Source of the DNA: Chryseobacterium mucoviscidosis
Lineage (GTDB): Bacteria > Bacteroidota > Bacteroidia > Flavobacteriales > Weeksellaceae
Direction: 5' to 3'
DNA length: 64,000 bases
Assembly (NCBI RefSeq): GCF_002177115.1
Contig: NZ_MVAG01000091.1
Span: 1-64,000 of the forward strand
Both the position numbers and the translations under genes were made by a program. The notes beneath the pieces were generated by a model that searched no databases, was not told the origin of the DNA, and was given only the letters and a program-made list of their open reading frames with translations. The stretch's first letter is position 1, and the number at the start of each line of letters is the position of its first letter. Positions 7,970-14,690 of this stretch are shown one piece after another.

Positions 7970-8260
7970 CTATTTTCCGAGTAATTTTTCCAAAGCATTA
8001 AGATGTTCTGTAAAGGCTTCTCTTCCACTTTGGGTTACCCGATATGATGTTTTGGGTTTCTTGCCTACAAATTCTTTCTTCACTTCTATATATGCTGCTT
8101 TTTCCAGCGCGTTGCTGTGACTGGCAAGATTTCCGTCCGTTATTTCAAGCAGGCTTTTCATTTCTGAGAAATCAACCCAGTCGTTTACCATGAGAACGGA
8201 CATAATGCCCAATCTTACACGGCTTTCGAATTCTTTGTTGAGTTGATTTATATTTATCAT
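7970..8260 (-). CDS. Winged-helix transcriptional regulator (HTH_34-like)
   Basis: A 96-residue single-domain DNA-binding protein. The MSVLMVNDWVDFSEMKSLL and DGNLASHSNALEKAAYIEV segments form the helix-turn-helix, and KKPKTSYRVTQSGREAF is the beta-wing and final helix. This matches the HTH_34/DUF24-like MarR-related family, which usually acts as a small dimeric repressor. Its start overlaps the stop of the transglutaminase-like gene by 4 bases. Inverted repeats of one type flank its operon (9422-9440) and the next (7930-7946), so autoregulation plus control of the downstream unit is likely. Confidence 0.85.
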   Translation of the reverse strand: MININQLNKEFESRVRLGIMSVLMVNDWVDFSEMKSLLEITDGNLASHSNALEKAAYIEVKKEFVGKKPKTSYRVTQSGREAFTEHLNALEKLLGK

Positions 8261-8793
8261 TTTAATTTTATCCTGTCTATTCTGAAATAATCATACACTG
8301 TTGCATCAACACCGATTGTTTCCTTTGTCTTTACATTTTCAACGGTTACAAAATCATGATCTCTGAAAAATTCAGAATTAAAATGTCTGTTGATATTTTC
8401 ATTCATTAAATAAATTTCTCCAACGTTATGATGAACCTTCCAATCATTTTGCAGTCCGCTCTGCTTCAATTTAAACTGAATAACAGAAGCTAAAAATGCT
8501 GAGTAACCGATACAGTTTGCTTTTTTGGTTTCTACTAATTTATCTGTTTCATGATCACATTTATCAAATGAAAAACTAAGGGTAGAAGCTGTTTCTTTTA
8601 AAGAATTCTGAATGAGATCTTCTACAGATGTATTACTTCCAGTTTCCTTTAACCGATTTTTCAGTTTCTCGTTGGCAATATCTAAAACCGTTCTTTCTTT
8701 AATTATGTCATATGAAAAAAATATCCGGAATAAATAAGCTTTGCAGAACACAACTGCAAAAATAATGATTAAAAATATCCCCCATTTTTTCAC
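8257..8793 (-). CDS. Membrane-anchored transglutaminase-like protein
   Basis: A 178-residue protein with one N-terminal hydrophobic helix (about 5-25). The C-terminal half carries a plausible papain/transglutaminase triad: Cys in KANCIGYSAF (about 113), His in RDHDFVTV (about 153) and Asp in GVDATVYDY (about 166). The family is typically peptidase-like or amide-forming; the actual chemistry cannot be predicted. It lies between a membrane protein (4-base gap) and the regulator (4-base overlap), so it is part of the same transcript. The triad assignment is by pattern only. Confidence 0.65.
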   Translation of the reverse strand: MKKWGIFLIIIFAVVFCKAYLFRIFFSYDIIKERTVLDIANEKLKNRLKETGSNTSVEDLIQNSLKETASTLSFSFDKCDHETDKLVETKKANCIGYSAFLASVIQFKLKQSGLQNDWKVHHNVGEIYLMNENINRHFNSEFFRDHDFVTVENVKTKETIGVDATVYDYFRIDRIKLK

Positions 8794-8797
8794 AATT

Positions 8798-9415
8798 CTA
8801 TTTGTATTTCTTATGCATTATCAATCCATAAACAATATGCAAAGCTCCAAATCCTATTGTCCAGAAAACCAGTCCCCATCCTAAAAAGAATAAGGAAATT
8901 AATCCTAAAACAATCTGACAATAGCCTAAATATTTTATATCCGTTAAGGTATATCGTTCCGCACTTACCAAAGCCAGTCCGTAGAACAGCAGTGTTGCCG
9001 GAGCAATAAATACAAAAAGATGATGATAAAGAAGTGCCAGACAAAAGAAGCCTCCCGTTATCAAAGGAACTGCAAAGGTAACCAAAAGTCTTTTAGTGGT
9101 TGCATCCCAAATCTTCAAACCTTTCTTTCTGCTTTTATTGGCAGTGAAAATATAACCACTGAGCAATGCCACACCCAGAATAACAACTCCAGTTACAACA
9201 AGTTCTTTTACCAATGACGGTCCGAAAATATTTCTTTCTCCATCAAAATAATCAATTCCCTCTCTCTGAAAAACAAAATATACATACACTCCTCCTATAA
9301 TTGCCGCTAATCCCGCAACAACTCCGGACAACCCGCTCAAAGAAATAAATCTGGAAGAACGCTCCATCATAGAGCGAATGTGTGATAAGTCTTCGTGATA
9401 GTTTTTTGATTCCAT
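8798..9415 (-). CDS. Six-helix membrane protein, unknown family
   Basis: A 205-residue protein. Residues 1-22 are cytosolic and charged, then about six hydrophobic segments follow, beginning with FISLSGLSGVVAGLAAIIGG. It ends with the basic tail HKKYK. It is the first gene of the three-gene unit ending in the winged-helix regulator. The start is well fixed, since the operator/promoter region lies only 7 bases upstream. In Bacteroidetes, small membrane proteins paired with HTH_34 regulators are a recurrent arrangement, but I know no function. Confidence 0.7.
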   Translation of the reverse strand: MESKNYHEDLSHIRSMMERSSRFISLSGLSGVVAGLAAIIGGVYVYFVFQREGIDYFDGERNIFGPSLVKELVVTGVVILGVALLSGYIFTANKSRKKGLKIWDATTKRLLVTFAVPLITGGFFCLALLYHHLFVFIAPATLLFYGLALVSAERYTLTDIKYLGYCQIVLGLISLFFLGWGLVFWTIGFGALHIVYGLIMHKKYK

Positions 9416-9421
9416 AAAAAG

Positions 9422-9463
9422 AACTTTGAATTACAAAGTTACTATTTATTTTGAATCTGCAAA
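9422..9463 (-). promoter_or_regulatory. Promoter with overlapping operator (site 2)
   Basis: On the minus strand, TTTG (9460-9463) and TAACTTTG (9434-9441) are separated by 18 bases, a good Bacteroidetes -33/-7 pair. The -7 box is one arm of a perfect inverted repeat, AACTTTG-AATTA-CAAAGTT (9422-9440), the same plan as at 7930-7946. A repressor bound here would block the promoter directly. Confidence 0.65.
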
Positions 9464-9495
9464 ATATTTTTTGGGGAAATTTAGAATTTATTTCA

Positions 9496-9525
9496 AAAAA
9501 AAGCCGCTGATCTTATCAACGGCTC
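9496..9525 (-). terminator. Terminator after the enoyl-CoA hydratase gene
   Basis: AGCCG (9503-9507) pairs with CGGCT (9521-9525) and TGAT with ATCA, with one internal mismatch. An A-run at 9496-9503 gives a U-tract on the minus strand. It is 10 bases beyond the stop at 9536. Confidence 0.8.
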
Positions 9526-9535
9526 AATGTATAAA

Positions 9536-10300
9536 TTACTTTGCTCTTAATCTTTCTTTAATAGATTCAATATTCTTTTTTGCAGAATCTTCCAGAATCA
9601 GACTTGCACTCATGTGGATTCTTGCAGGCATCAGTTCGTTAAAATGATCTGTTCCTTCCCACGAAACCTTTTTAATTAAAGCTAAAGCATCGCTGCTTCT
9701 TGAAGCCAGTGTCTGAAGGAATTTTTCAAGCTTGGCATCCATATCTTCAATGGTTTCTGAAACCGAATGATAAATATTGTGCTGTTCTGCCCATTCTGCC
9801 GATCTGAAGTCTGCATCAATTGCCATGGCTGAAAACTGGGATTTTCCTATTTTTCTTTCTACATAAGGTCCTATTACAAATGGCCCTATTCCCAGATTGA
9901 TTTCCGTTAAAGCTAATGCCGAATCTTTGGTAGCGAAACAGTAATCTGCTCCACACGCAATTCCTACTCCGCCTCCTGTAGTTTTTCCCTGAACTCTTAC
10001 CACGACTATTTTTCCGCAGTTTCTCATCGCATTCAGCACTTTTGCAAAGCCCCCGAAAAATTTTGTCGATTTTTCCAGTTCTTCAATTTCCAGAAGCTCA
10101 TCAAAACTGGCTCCTGCACAAAAGGCTTTTTCACCTTCACTTTTTACAAGAATGGCTTTTACTTCTTCTTTTGCACCTTCATCAAGAATGGTCTGTGCCA
10201 GTTTTTCAAGAATGGCTCCCGGAAGTGAGTTGCTTTTCGGAGTTCCGAATGTAATTTCGGCAATATTGTTCTTCAGTTCTGATACTACAAATTCGTTCAT
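9536..10300 (-). CDS. Enoyl-CoA hydratase/isomerase family protein
   Basis: A 254-residue crotonase-fold enzyme. The oxyanion-hole blocks are visible: KAFCAGASFDE (about 58-68) and GGGVGIACGADYCF (about 108-121). A single Glu in LTEINLGIGPF is the likely catalytic acid/base, as in hydratases. It is not in the paa cluster, but it could supply the PaaF (2,3-dehydroadipyl-CoA hydratase) step that the cluster lacks, or act in branched-chain amino-acid breakdown. It is a monocistronic gene with its own -7 box (10324-10331) and terminator. Exact substrate unknown. Confidence 0.85.
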   Translation of the reverse strand: MNEFVVSELKNNIAEITFGTPKSNSLPGAILEKLAQTILDEGAKEEVKAILVKSEGEKAFCAGASFDELLEIEELEKSTKFFGGFAKVLNAMRNCGKIVVVRVQGKTTGGGVGIACGADYCFATKDSALALTEINLGIGPFVIGPYVERKIGKSQFSAMAIDADFRSAEWAEQHNIYHSVSETIEDMDAKLEKFLQTLASRSSDALALIKKVSWEGTDHFNELMPARIHMSASLILEDSAKKNIESIKERLRAK

Positions 10301-10323
10301 TTTTAGTTTTAATTGGATTTACA

Positions 10324-10331
10324 CAAAAATA
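10324..10331 (-). promoter_or_regulatory. Candidate -7 box for the enoyl-CoA hydratase gene
   Basis: The minus strand reads TATTTTTG (TAnnTTTG) 24 bases before the start at 10300. No clear -33 TTTG is seen. Confidence 0.4.
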
Positions 10332-10570
10332 CTAAATACAGGGATTTTGAGGAAGATTTTATTTAAGTTTTTATACTCCCGGTGTTCATTACAATTCTCA
10401 TTACGTAGAAATACGGAATCTTCAATTTGGTATTTTCTACTCTACCATGCATCATGCTATTGCCGTTACTTTGACATATCAATACGACATAAGTTTTTAA
10501 AGATTTTCTGGCGGCATCCGAAAAGCCATAAACAGAGTAGGAATTAAAAAAACTGAAAAATTATATTATC

Positions 10571-11116
10571 ATGGACGACGAATTAATGGGCGTAGTTAAA
10601 GTATTCGCAGGCAATTTTGCACCTAGAGGCTATATGTTCTGCAACGGTGCTTTACTAAGCATTGCACAGTACAGTGCTTTATTCTCACTTTTAGGAACAA
10701 CTTACGGTGGTGATGGTATCAGAACTTTTGCCCTGCCAAATCTTAACGGACGTACTCCGATCGGTCAGGGGAATTCAAATACCGGAAGATCTTATACTCT
10801 AGGAGAGGTAGGAGGAACAATACAAAATACTTTACTTTCTTCTAATTTACCGAGTTTTGCGAGCCAGCTAAAGGTTTCATCATCTAATGCGACAACTTCT
10901 GTGCCTACTGCAAATACATCGATCGCAGTAAGCGGTATACAGGCAGGAAGAGATTTTACGGCTGTTCCAAGCTTTGTAGATGCAGCACCTAACACGGTAT
11001 TATATCCACAATCTGTTGTTTTTACAGGACAGAATCTACCGGTTAATAATATGCCTCCATATTTAGGAATTAACTACATCATTTGTGTAGAGGGAATTTA
11101 TCCTTCAAGACCTTAA
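10571..11116 (+). CDS. Tail-collar domain protein (Mdp-like), copy 1
   Basis: A 181-residue protein of the microcystin-dependent-protein/phage tail-collar family. GVVKVFAGNFAPRGYMFCNG (about 6-25) and LLGTTYGGDG...TFALPNLNGRTPIG (about 40-65) are the hallmark collar sequence. The C-terminus NNMPPYLGINYIICVEGIYP is also typical. It has no signal peptide. It is followed after 37 bases by a very similar paralogue and then by a T9SS cargo gene, with no phage structural genes nearby. The function of chromosomal Mdp proteins in Flavobacteriia is not established. Confidence 0.85.
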   Translation: MDDELMGVVKVFAGNFAPRGYMFCNGALLSIAQYSALFSLLGTTYGGDGIRTFALPNLNGRTPIGQGNSNTGRSYTLGEVGGTIQNTLLSSNLPSFASQLKVSSSNATTSVPTANTSIAVSGIQAGRDFTAVPSFVDAAPNTVLYPQSVVFTGQNLPVNNMPPYLGINYIICVEGIYPSRP

Positions 11117-11153
11117 TTTTTTTTTAAAGTACTAACAAATTAATACAATAATC

Positions 11154-11699
11154 ATGGACGAAGAATTAATAGGAACCATCAAATTATTTGCAGGTGATTT
11201 TGCACCGAGAGGATATATGTTTTGTAATGGTGCTTTGATAAGCATCAGCCAAAATCAGGCACTTTTCGCTATCCTAGGAACAACTTATGGCGGAGACGGA
11301 AGAACAACATTCGCTTTGCCTAACCTTAACGGAAGAACACCCATCGGGGCTGGAACTTCAAACACAGGAAAAAATATTGCTTTGGGAGAAGCAGCAGGAA
11401 CACCAACCAATACTCTTCTTAGCTCAAATCTTCCATCAATGATAAGCCAGCTAAGAGTTTCTTCTTCGAATGCAACAACGGCAACTCCTTCGGGTAATTC
11501 TTCGATTGCTGTTTCAGGAACATATGCAGGAAGAGATTTTCAACCTGTTCCAAGTTTTACAGATGCGGCTCCTAATACGCAAATTAATGGAGCTTCAGTA
11601 ACGTTTACAGGGCAAAATGTGCCTGTTAACAATATGCCACCTTACCTTGGTCTTAATTATATTATCTGCGTAAATGGTATATATCCATCAAGACAATAA
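11154..11699 (+). CDS. Tail-collar domain protein (Mdp-like), copy 2
   Basis: A 181-residue tandem duplicate of the preceding gene, identical in length. It shares the collar motif (FAPRGYMFCNGALISI, then FALPNLNGRTPIG) and the C-terminal VNNMPPYLGLNYIICVNGIYP. Differences concentrate in the Ser/Thr/Asn-rich middle (about 95-150), which in phage collars is the exposed, ligand-binding part. It lies 24 bases before the T9SS cargo gene, so a three-gene transcript is likely. Confidence 0.85.
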   Translation: MDEELIGTIKLFAGDFAPRGYMFCNGALISISQNQALFAILGTTYGGDGRTTFALPNLNGRTPIGAGTSNTGKNIALGEAAGTPTNTLLSSNLPSMISQLRVSSSNATTATPSGNSSIAVSGTYAGRDFQPVPSFTDAAPNTQINGASVTFTGQNVPVNNMPPYLGLNYIICVNGIYPSRQ

Positions 11700-11723
11700 T
11701 TAACAACCTAAAAATTTAAAATC

Positions 11724-12551
11724 ATGAAAAGTACTATACTTTTTACCTTATCTGTTCTTTTTATTTCGGTCTTTTCTTTTGGACAGACCAGTACGGAACA
11801 ATTTGAGACAGAATCTAATGCAAGCGCAAGCTTTACTGATAATGGAGTAATATTCAATATTCTGTCGCATGTAAATACCTACGATATTCAGGCTTCTTAT
11901 CCGGGGACTGGATGGAGTGGTACCGCAATTGACAACAGATATATAGATAACTCCGGAGCGGGTAACCAATCTGCCGGAACTTCTTTTAGTATTAAGACAA
12001 CATCTAATTTATTTAAAGTAAACAGATTCTGGGTTTATTTAGGCGCAGCAAATACTGCACAGAATGTAACTGGGACATTAACTATTACAGGTAAATTATC
12101 CGGAGTTACAAAATTTACTCAGACAAAAACTACAGGGTTTGTTAACTCTATTGCTACAACGAATGGATATACTTTAATAGACATGACTAATCTTAACGGA
12201 CAGAATTATAGCAATATCGTTATCGATCAGCTACAAATTACTGCAGGAGGTGGTTATCAGTATATGGGATTAGATGCGTTTACATGGGTAAAAGATACCG
12301 GACTTGTATTAGCTGCCAACGAAGTAAGATCATCGAAAAAAGATTCGGGGATTTATCCTAATCCAACAAGCGGTCCACTTACCATTAAAACTGAGGAAAA
12401 CAGTAAGTTTGAGGTGTACAGCCAAAGCGGACAATTGGTAAAAACAATTGAAACACAAAAAGGAACAAACGAATCTGATATTTCCGATCTTCCAAAAGGT
12501 GTTTACATGATAAAGTCTTCTAAAGAGTCTTATAAAATTATCAAAAAATAA
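11724..12551 (+). CDS. Secreted protein with type IX sorting domain
   Basis: A 275-residue exported protein. Residues 1-20 are a signal peptide (ending FSFG-Q). Residues about 25-200 are a Thr/Asn/Gly-rich beta-sandwich-like region. Residues about 208-275 are a T9SS type A C-terminal domain (IYPNPTSGPLTIK, then the Leu-Pro-Lys-Gly-Val-Tyr motif and a terminal Lys-rich end). It should cross the outer membrane by the Por/T9SS pathway and be released or surface-anchored. The N-terminal domain has no recognised catalytic motif and could be an adhesin or carbohydrate binder. It is co-oriented with and close to the two collar-protein genes. Confidence 0.8.
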   Translation: MKSTILFTLSVLFISVFSFGQTSTEQFETESNASASFTDNGVIFNILSHVNTYDIQASYPGTGWSGTAIDNRYIDNSGAGNQSAGTSFSIKTTSNLFKVNRFWVYLGAANTAQNVTGTLTITGKLSGVTKFTQTKTTGFVNSIATTNGYTLIDMTNLNGQNYSNIVIDQLQITAGGGYQYMGLDAFTWVKDTGLVLAANEVRSSKKDSGIYPNPTSGPLTIKTEENSKFEVYSQSGQLVKTIETQKGTNESDISDLPKGVYMIKSSKESYKIIKK

Positions 12552-12648
12552 TACGCTTATCGTTAAGGTAAAAACTAATAACCATGAAATTCATTAAGAT
12601 AGGTGATTGTACCATGAAAGATTTTAAAGCATAATATTGTGATGATGT

Positions 12649-12670
12649 CCCCTGAGCAATCGGGGGATTT
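12649..12670 (+). terminator. Weak candidate terminator
   Basis: CCCC (12649-12652) can pair with GGGG (within 12662-12666), with TTTT following. The stem is short. It lies 97 bases after the T9SS cargo gene. Confidence 0.35.
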
Positions 12671-12713
12671 TCATGTTTTCCCTCGTTCTGGCGATATTTA
12701 ATATCACCGTTCT

Positions 12714-12742
12714 AAAACTCTCTGAGAAATTCAGGGAGTTTT
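12714..12742. terminator. Bidirectional terminator between convergent genes
   Basis: AAAACTCTCTGA (12714-12725) pairs with TCAGGGAGTTTT (12731-12742), with one G-U pair and a 5-base loop. It touches the stop of the glycosylase gene (12741) and is followed by a T-rich tract on plus. Confidence 0.75.
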
Positions 12743-13427
12743 AATTTTTCAGTGAGAGAATGTACTTATCAATATACAATTGTTTCTCCTTGGATTTGTA
12801 CTGCTGGATGTATCTTGGATGTTCCAGAACTGTCATTTTTTCAAATAAATTGGCTTCCTTATTTAATTTTGAAATAAAATCTGCATTTTTTTTACCCAAA
12901 ACAAAGACTTCCGAAATGTCGATATTCAGGGTGATATGTTTCTTTAAACAATCAATCATAAAATCTTTTACATCTTTAAAAAGTTCTTTATCATCATAAT
13001 AATTGGCGTTGATCCAGCTACCTTTCGATTTCCTGACAATTGCTAAAGGAAACGGAGAATTAATATAAACATCCTGATAAAAATTTTCTGCTCCGCCATA
13101 CTGCTCAATCACATCATACATAAATACTGAGGAAACTTCATGCGTATGAGCAGATTCCATTTTAATTCCGCACACGCTTTCCAGACGTTTGGTATCTGTA
13201 AAAGGAACTCCTGTAACGCCTGCTCCGTGACGACTGGGATTAATCCCTATCAGAAATTTTCTGTTATTGAAATCATTGTAATATTTATGATAAAACCTTT
13301 CCATAACAATCATGGTTTCAGGATTGTCGAGATAAGGATTAAGCACCTGAAAATCATCGGGAATATTTCCGGAGTAATGTAAGTTTCGGTTAAATTCTAC
13401 TACTTCCTCAGCAAAAGTTTTCGTCAT
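12741..13427 (-). CDS. SMUG2-type uracil-DNA glycosylase family protein
   Basis: A 228-residue cytoplasmic protein of the uracil-DNA glycosylase superfamily (DUF4918/SMUG2 type). The motif I region is IGINPSRHGAGVTGVPFTD (about 59-77), matching the G-(I/M)-N-P signature with a TGVPF that resembles SMUG enzymes. The second motif is HPRYIQQY (about 203-210), holding the leucine-loop His-Pro. The likely job is removing uracil or a damaged base from DNA in base-excision repair. It is preceded by the DUF4241 gene with a 39-base gap. Confidence 0.8.
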   Translation of the reverse strand: MTKTFAEEVVEFNRNLHYSGNIPDDFQVLNPYLDNPETMIVMERFYHKYYNDFNNRKFLIGINPSRHGAGVTGVPFTDTKRLESVCGIKMESAHTHEVSSVFMYDVIEQYGGAENFYQDVYINSPFPLAIVRKSKGSWINANYYDDKELFKDVKDFMIDCLKKHITLNIDISEVFVLGKKNADFISKLNKEANLFEKMTVLEHPRYIQQYKSKEKQLYIDKYILSLKN

Positions 13428-13466
13428 ATTTAGTTTTTCAGAAAAAAATTATCCGGCTGATCTTTT

Positions 13467-14201
13467 TTAATCTACATCATCCTCATCTCCATCTTCGCTT
13501 AAGGCTAATTCAATATCAATAAACTGGATGTATAATCCGCAAATACTGTCATTGTTATCATAAGCAAAGTATACAGGATAAATACCGTCTCCAAAGCCAC
13601 TTGCAAACATAGGAATATGATAACTGGTATCCGGAACTTTCCAGTTGATCCAGTCTCCGGCATCTCTTTGATTTTTCGGATGGTCTTTATAGCTTTGCTC
13701 GAAAAGTCCGGCGAAATAATCATCGTAAAAATTGTCAAGATCAGTTTCATCCACAAATTTATCCACAAAAGGAAGCACTTCTTTATCCGTAATACAGCCT
13801 AAACCCGCGTCCACGCCAAAACCAAAATAATCATCTTCAGTAACGCCTTCTAATTCTTCAATTCCAACCAAGGCTTCCCTGTAAACAATGGGCTTTTCTT
13901 TAGTAAATTCCACTTTAACAACAGCATATCTGTCACCCCAGTCTTCTGACTTTACCACGGCAATGGTTACAGGAAAATCACCTTTCGGAGCCTGAATAAA
14001 ATACGGAGATTGGTTTCCGTTCAGATCAACAAGAGGATCTCTCACCACTATTTTACCGGAAGGAAGAGAAACATTTCCGATCTCCATCGTTTCCAATGGC
14101 TGCCCTGCAATTTCATCAGACGTAAAATAGGTTTCCAAATCCGTCGGGCATATGAGAACATCTTTTACTTCTTCATATTTCTGTAGCCAGTTTTCGTTCA
14201 T
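13467..14201 (-). CDS. DUF4241 domain protein
   Basis: A 244-residue acidic cytosolic protein. LPSGKIVVRDPLVDL (about 46-60), FPVTIAVVKSEDWGDRYAVVK (about 76-96, with one residue variable) and FGFGVDAGLGCITD (about 125-138) are the usual DUF4241 blocks. The very acidic tail (EDGDEDDVD) is notable. DUF4241 proteins are often annotated near polymorphic-toxin immunity loci, but no toxin is adjacent here. Function unknown. Confidence 0.8.
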   Translation of the reverse strand: MNENWLQKYEEVKDVLICPTDLETYFTSDEIAGQPLETMEIGNVSLPSGKIVVRDPLVDLNGNQSPYFIQAPKGDFPVTIAVVKSEDWGDRYAVVKVEFTKEKPIVYREALVGIEELEGVTEDDYFGFGVDAGLGCITDKEVLPFVDKFVDETDLDNFYDDYFAGLFEQSYKDHPKNQRDAGDWINWKVPDTSYHIPMFASGFGDGIYPVYFAYDNNDSICGLYIQFIDIELALSEDGDEDDVD

Positions 14202-14290
14202 TTCTTTTGTTTTATGATATAATTAAGCCTGAAAATAAGGAATAAAAATAAGGGTATCAAATATCATTAAGTTTTTAACATAAGATTATA

Positions 14291-14319
14291 AAAAACCCTT
14301 TCAACATAAGCTGAAAGGG
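14291..14319 (-). terminator. Terminator of the small peptide gene
   Basis: CCCTTTCA (14296-14303) pairs perfectly with TGAAAGGG (14312-14319), with an 8-base loop. The A-run before 14296 gives a U-tract on the minus strand. Confidence 0.8.
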
Positions 14320-14381
14320 AGTTTATAATTATTTTAACCGAAACAGGCTAATTAAAACGACACATTATTTATCTGTATCAT

Positions 14382-14543
14382 TTAAGAATCTGCACAAATA
14401 ACGCACGCTCTTGGAGTACTTGGCCAGCTTCCGGGAATACAGCAGCTTCCTTTAGGACACGAAGTTGGTGTACAAGACCAGTTTGGACCAGATCCTTCAA
14501 TGGCTCTCAACTCTGGTCTTGAGAGTTTTTTTAAGTTTTTCAT
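14382..14543 (-). CDS. Cys-rich bacteriocin-like / RiPP-type precursor peptide
   Basis: A 53-residue gene with its own start (ATG at 14543) and terminator (14296-14319). The N-terminus MKNLKKLSRPELRAIEGSG resembles the leader of Bacteroidetes natural-product precursors (KNLKKLSR-x-x-L-x-x-I-x-GG). The second Gly of the usual double-glycine processing site is displaced here (G-S-G). The remaining 34 residues hold six cysteines, in the spacing C-x4-C-x5-CC-x11-C-x2-C, with several Pro, Ser and Trp. No maturation enzyme, transporter or immunity gene lies within the window. It could be a secreted peptide with disulfides, a modified peptide or an antimicrobial. The gene call is firm, the function inferred. 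Confidence 0.75.
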   Translation of the reverse strand: MKNLKKLSRPELRAIEGSGPNWSCTPTSCPKGSCCIPGSWPSTPRACVICADS

Positions 14544-14655
14544 AATGATTTAGTTTTAATGATTGTTCCTACTCTTTATGCTTTTCGGATTTCGCATCCT
14601 AAAGTTAGCAATAAAATCATTTAAAAACAATTTAATCAAATAGTTATACAATTAA

Positions 14656-14686
14656 AAAGCAGCAATTCATTAAAGAATGCTGCTTT
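14656..14686 (-). terminator. Terminator at the end of the paa operon
   Basis: AAAGCAGCA (14656-14664) pairs with TGCTGCTTT (14678-14686). An A-run on plus gives a U-tract on the minus strand. It lies 4 bases after the paaZ stop and marks the 3' end of the cluster. Confidence 0.85.
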
Positions 14687-14690
14687 ATAT

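Noticed and set aside
10571..11699. Prophage remnant suggested by tail-collar proteins
   Set aside because: No capsid, portal, terminase, integrase or attachment site nearby; chromosomal Mdp-type genes occur without phages.
12587..12634. Tiny 15-codon ORF after the T9SS cargo gene
   Set aside because: No leader-peptide features, no conservation evidence and overlapped by a weak hairpin.
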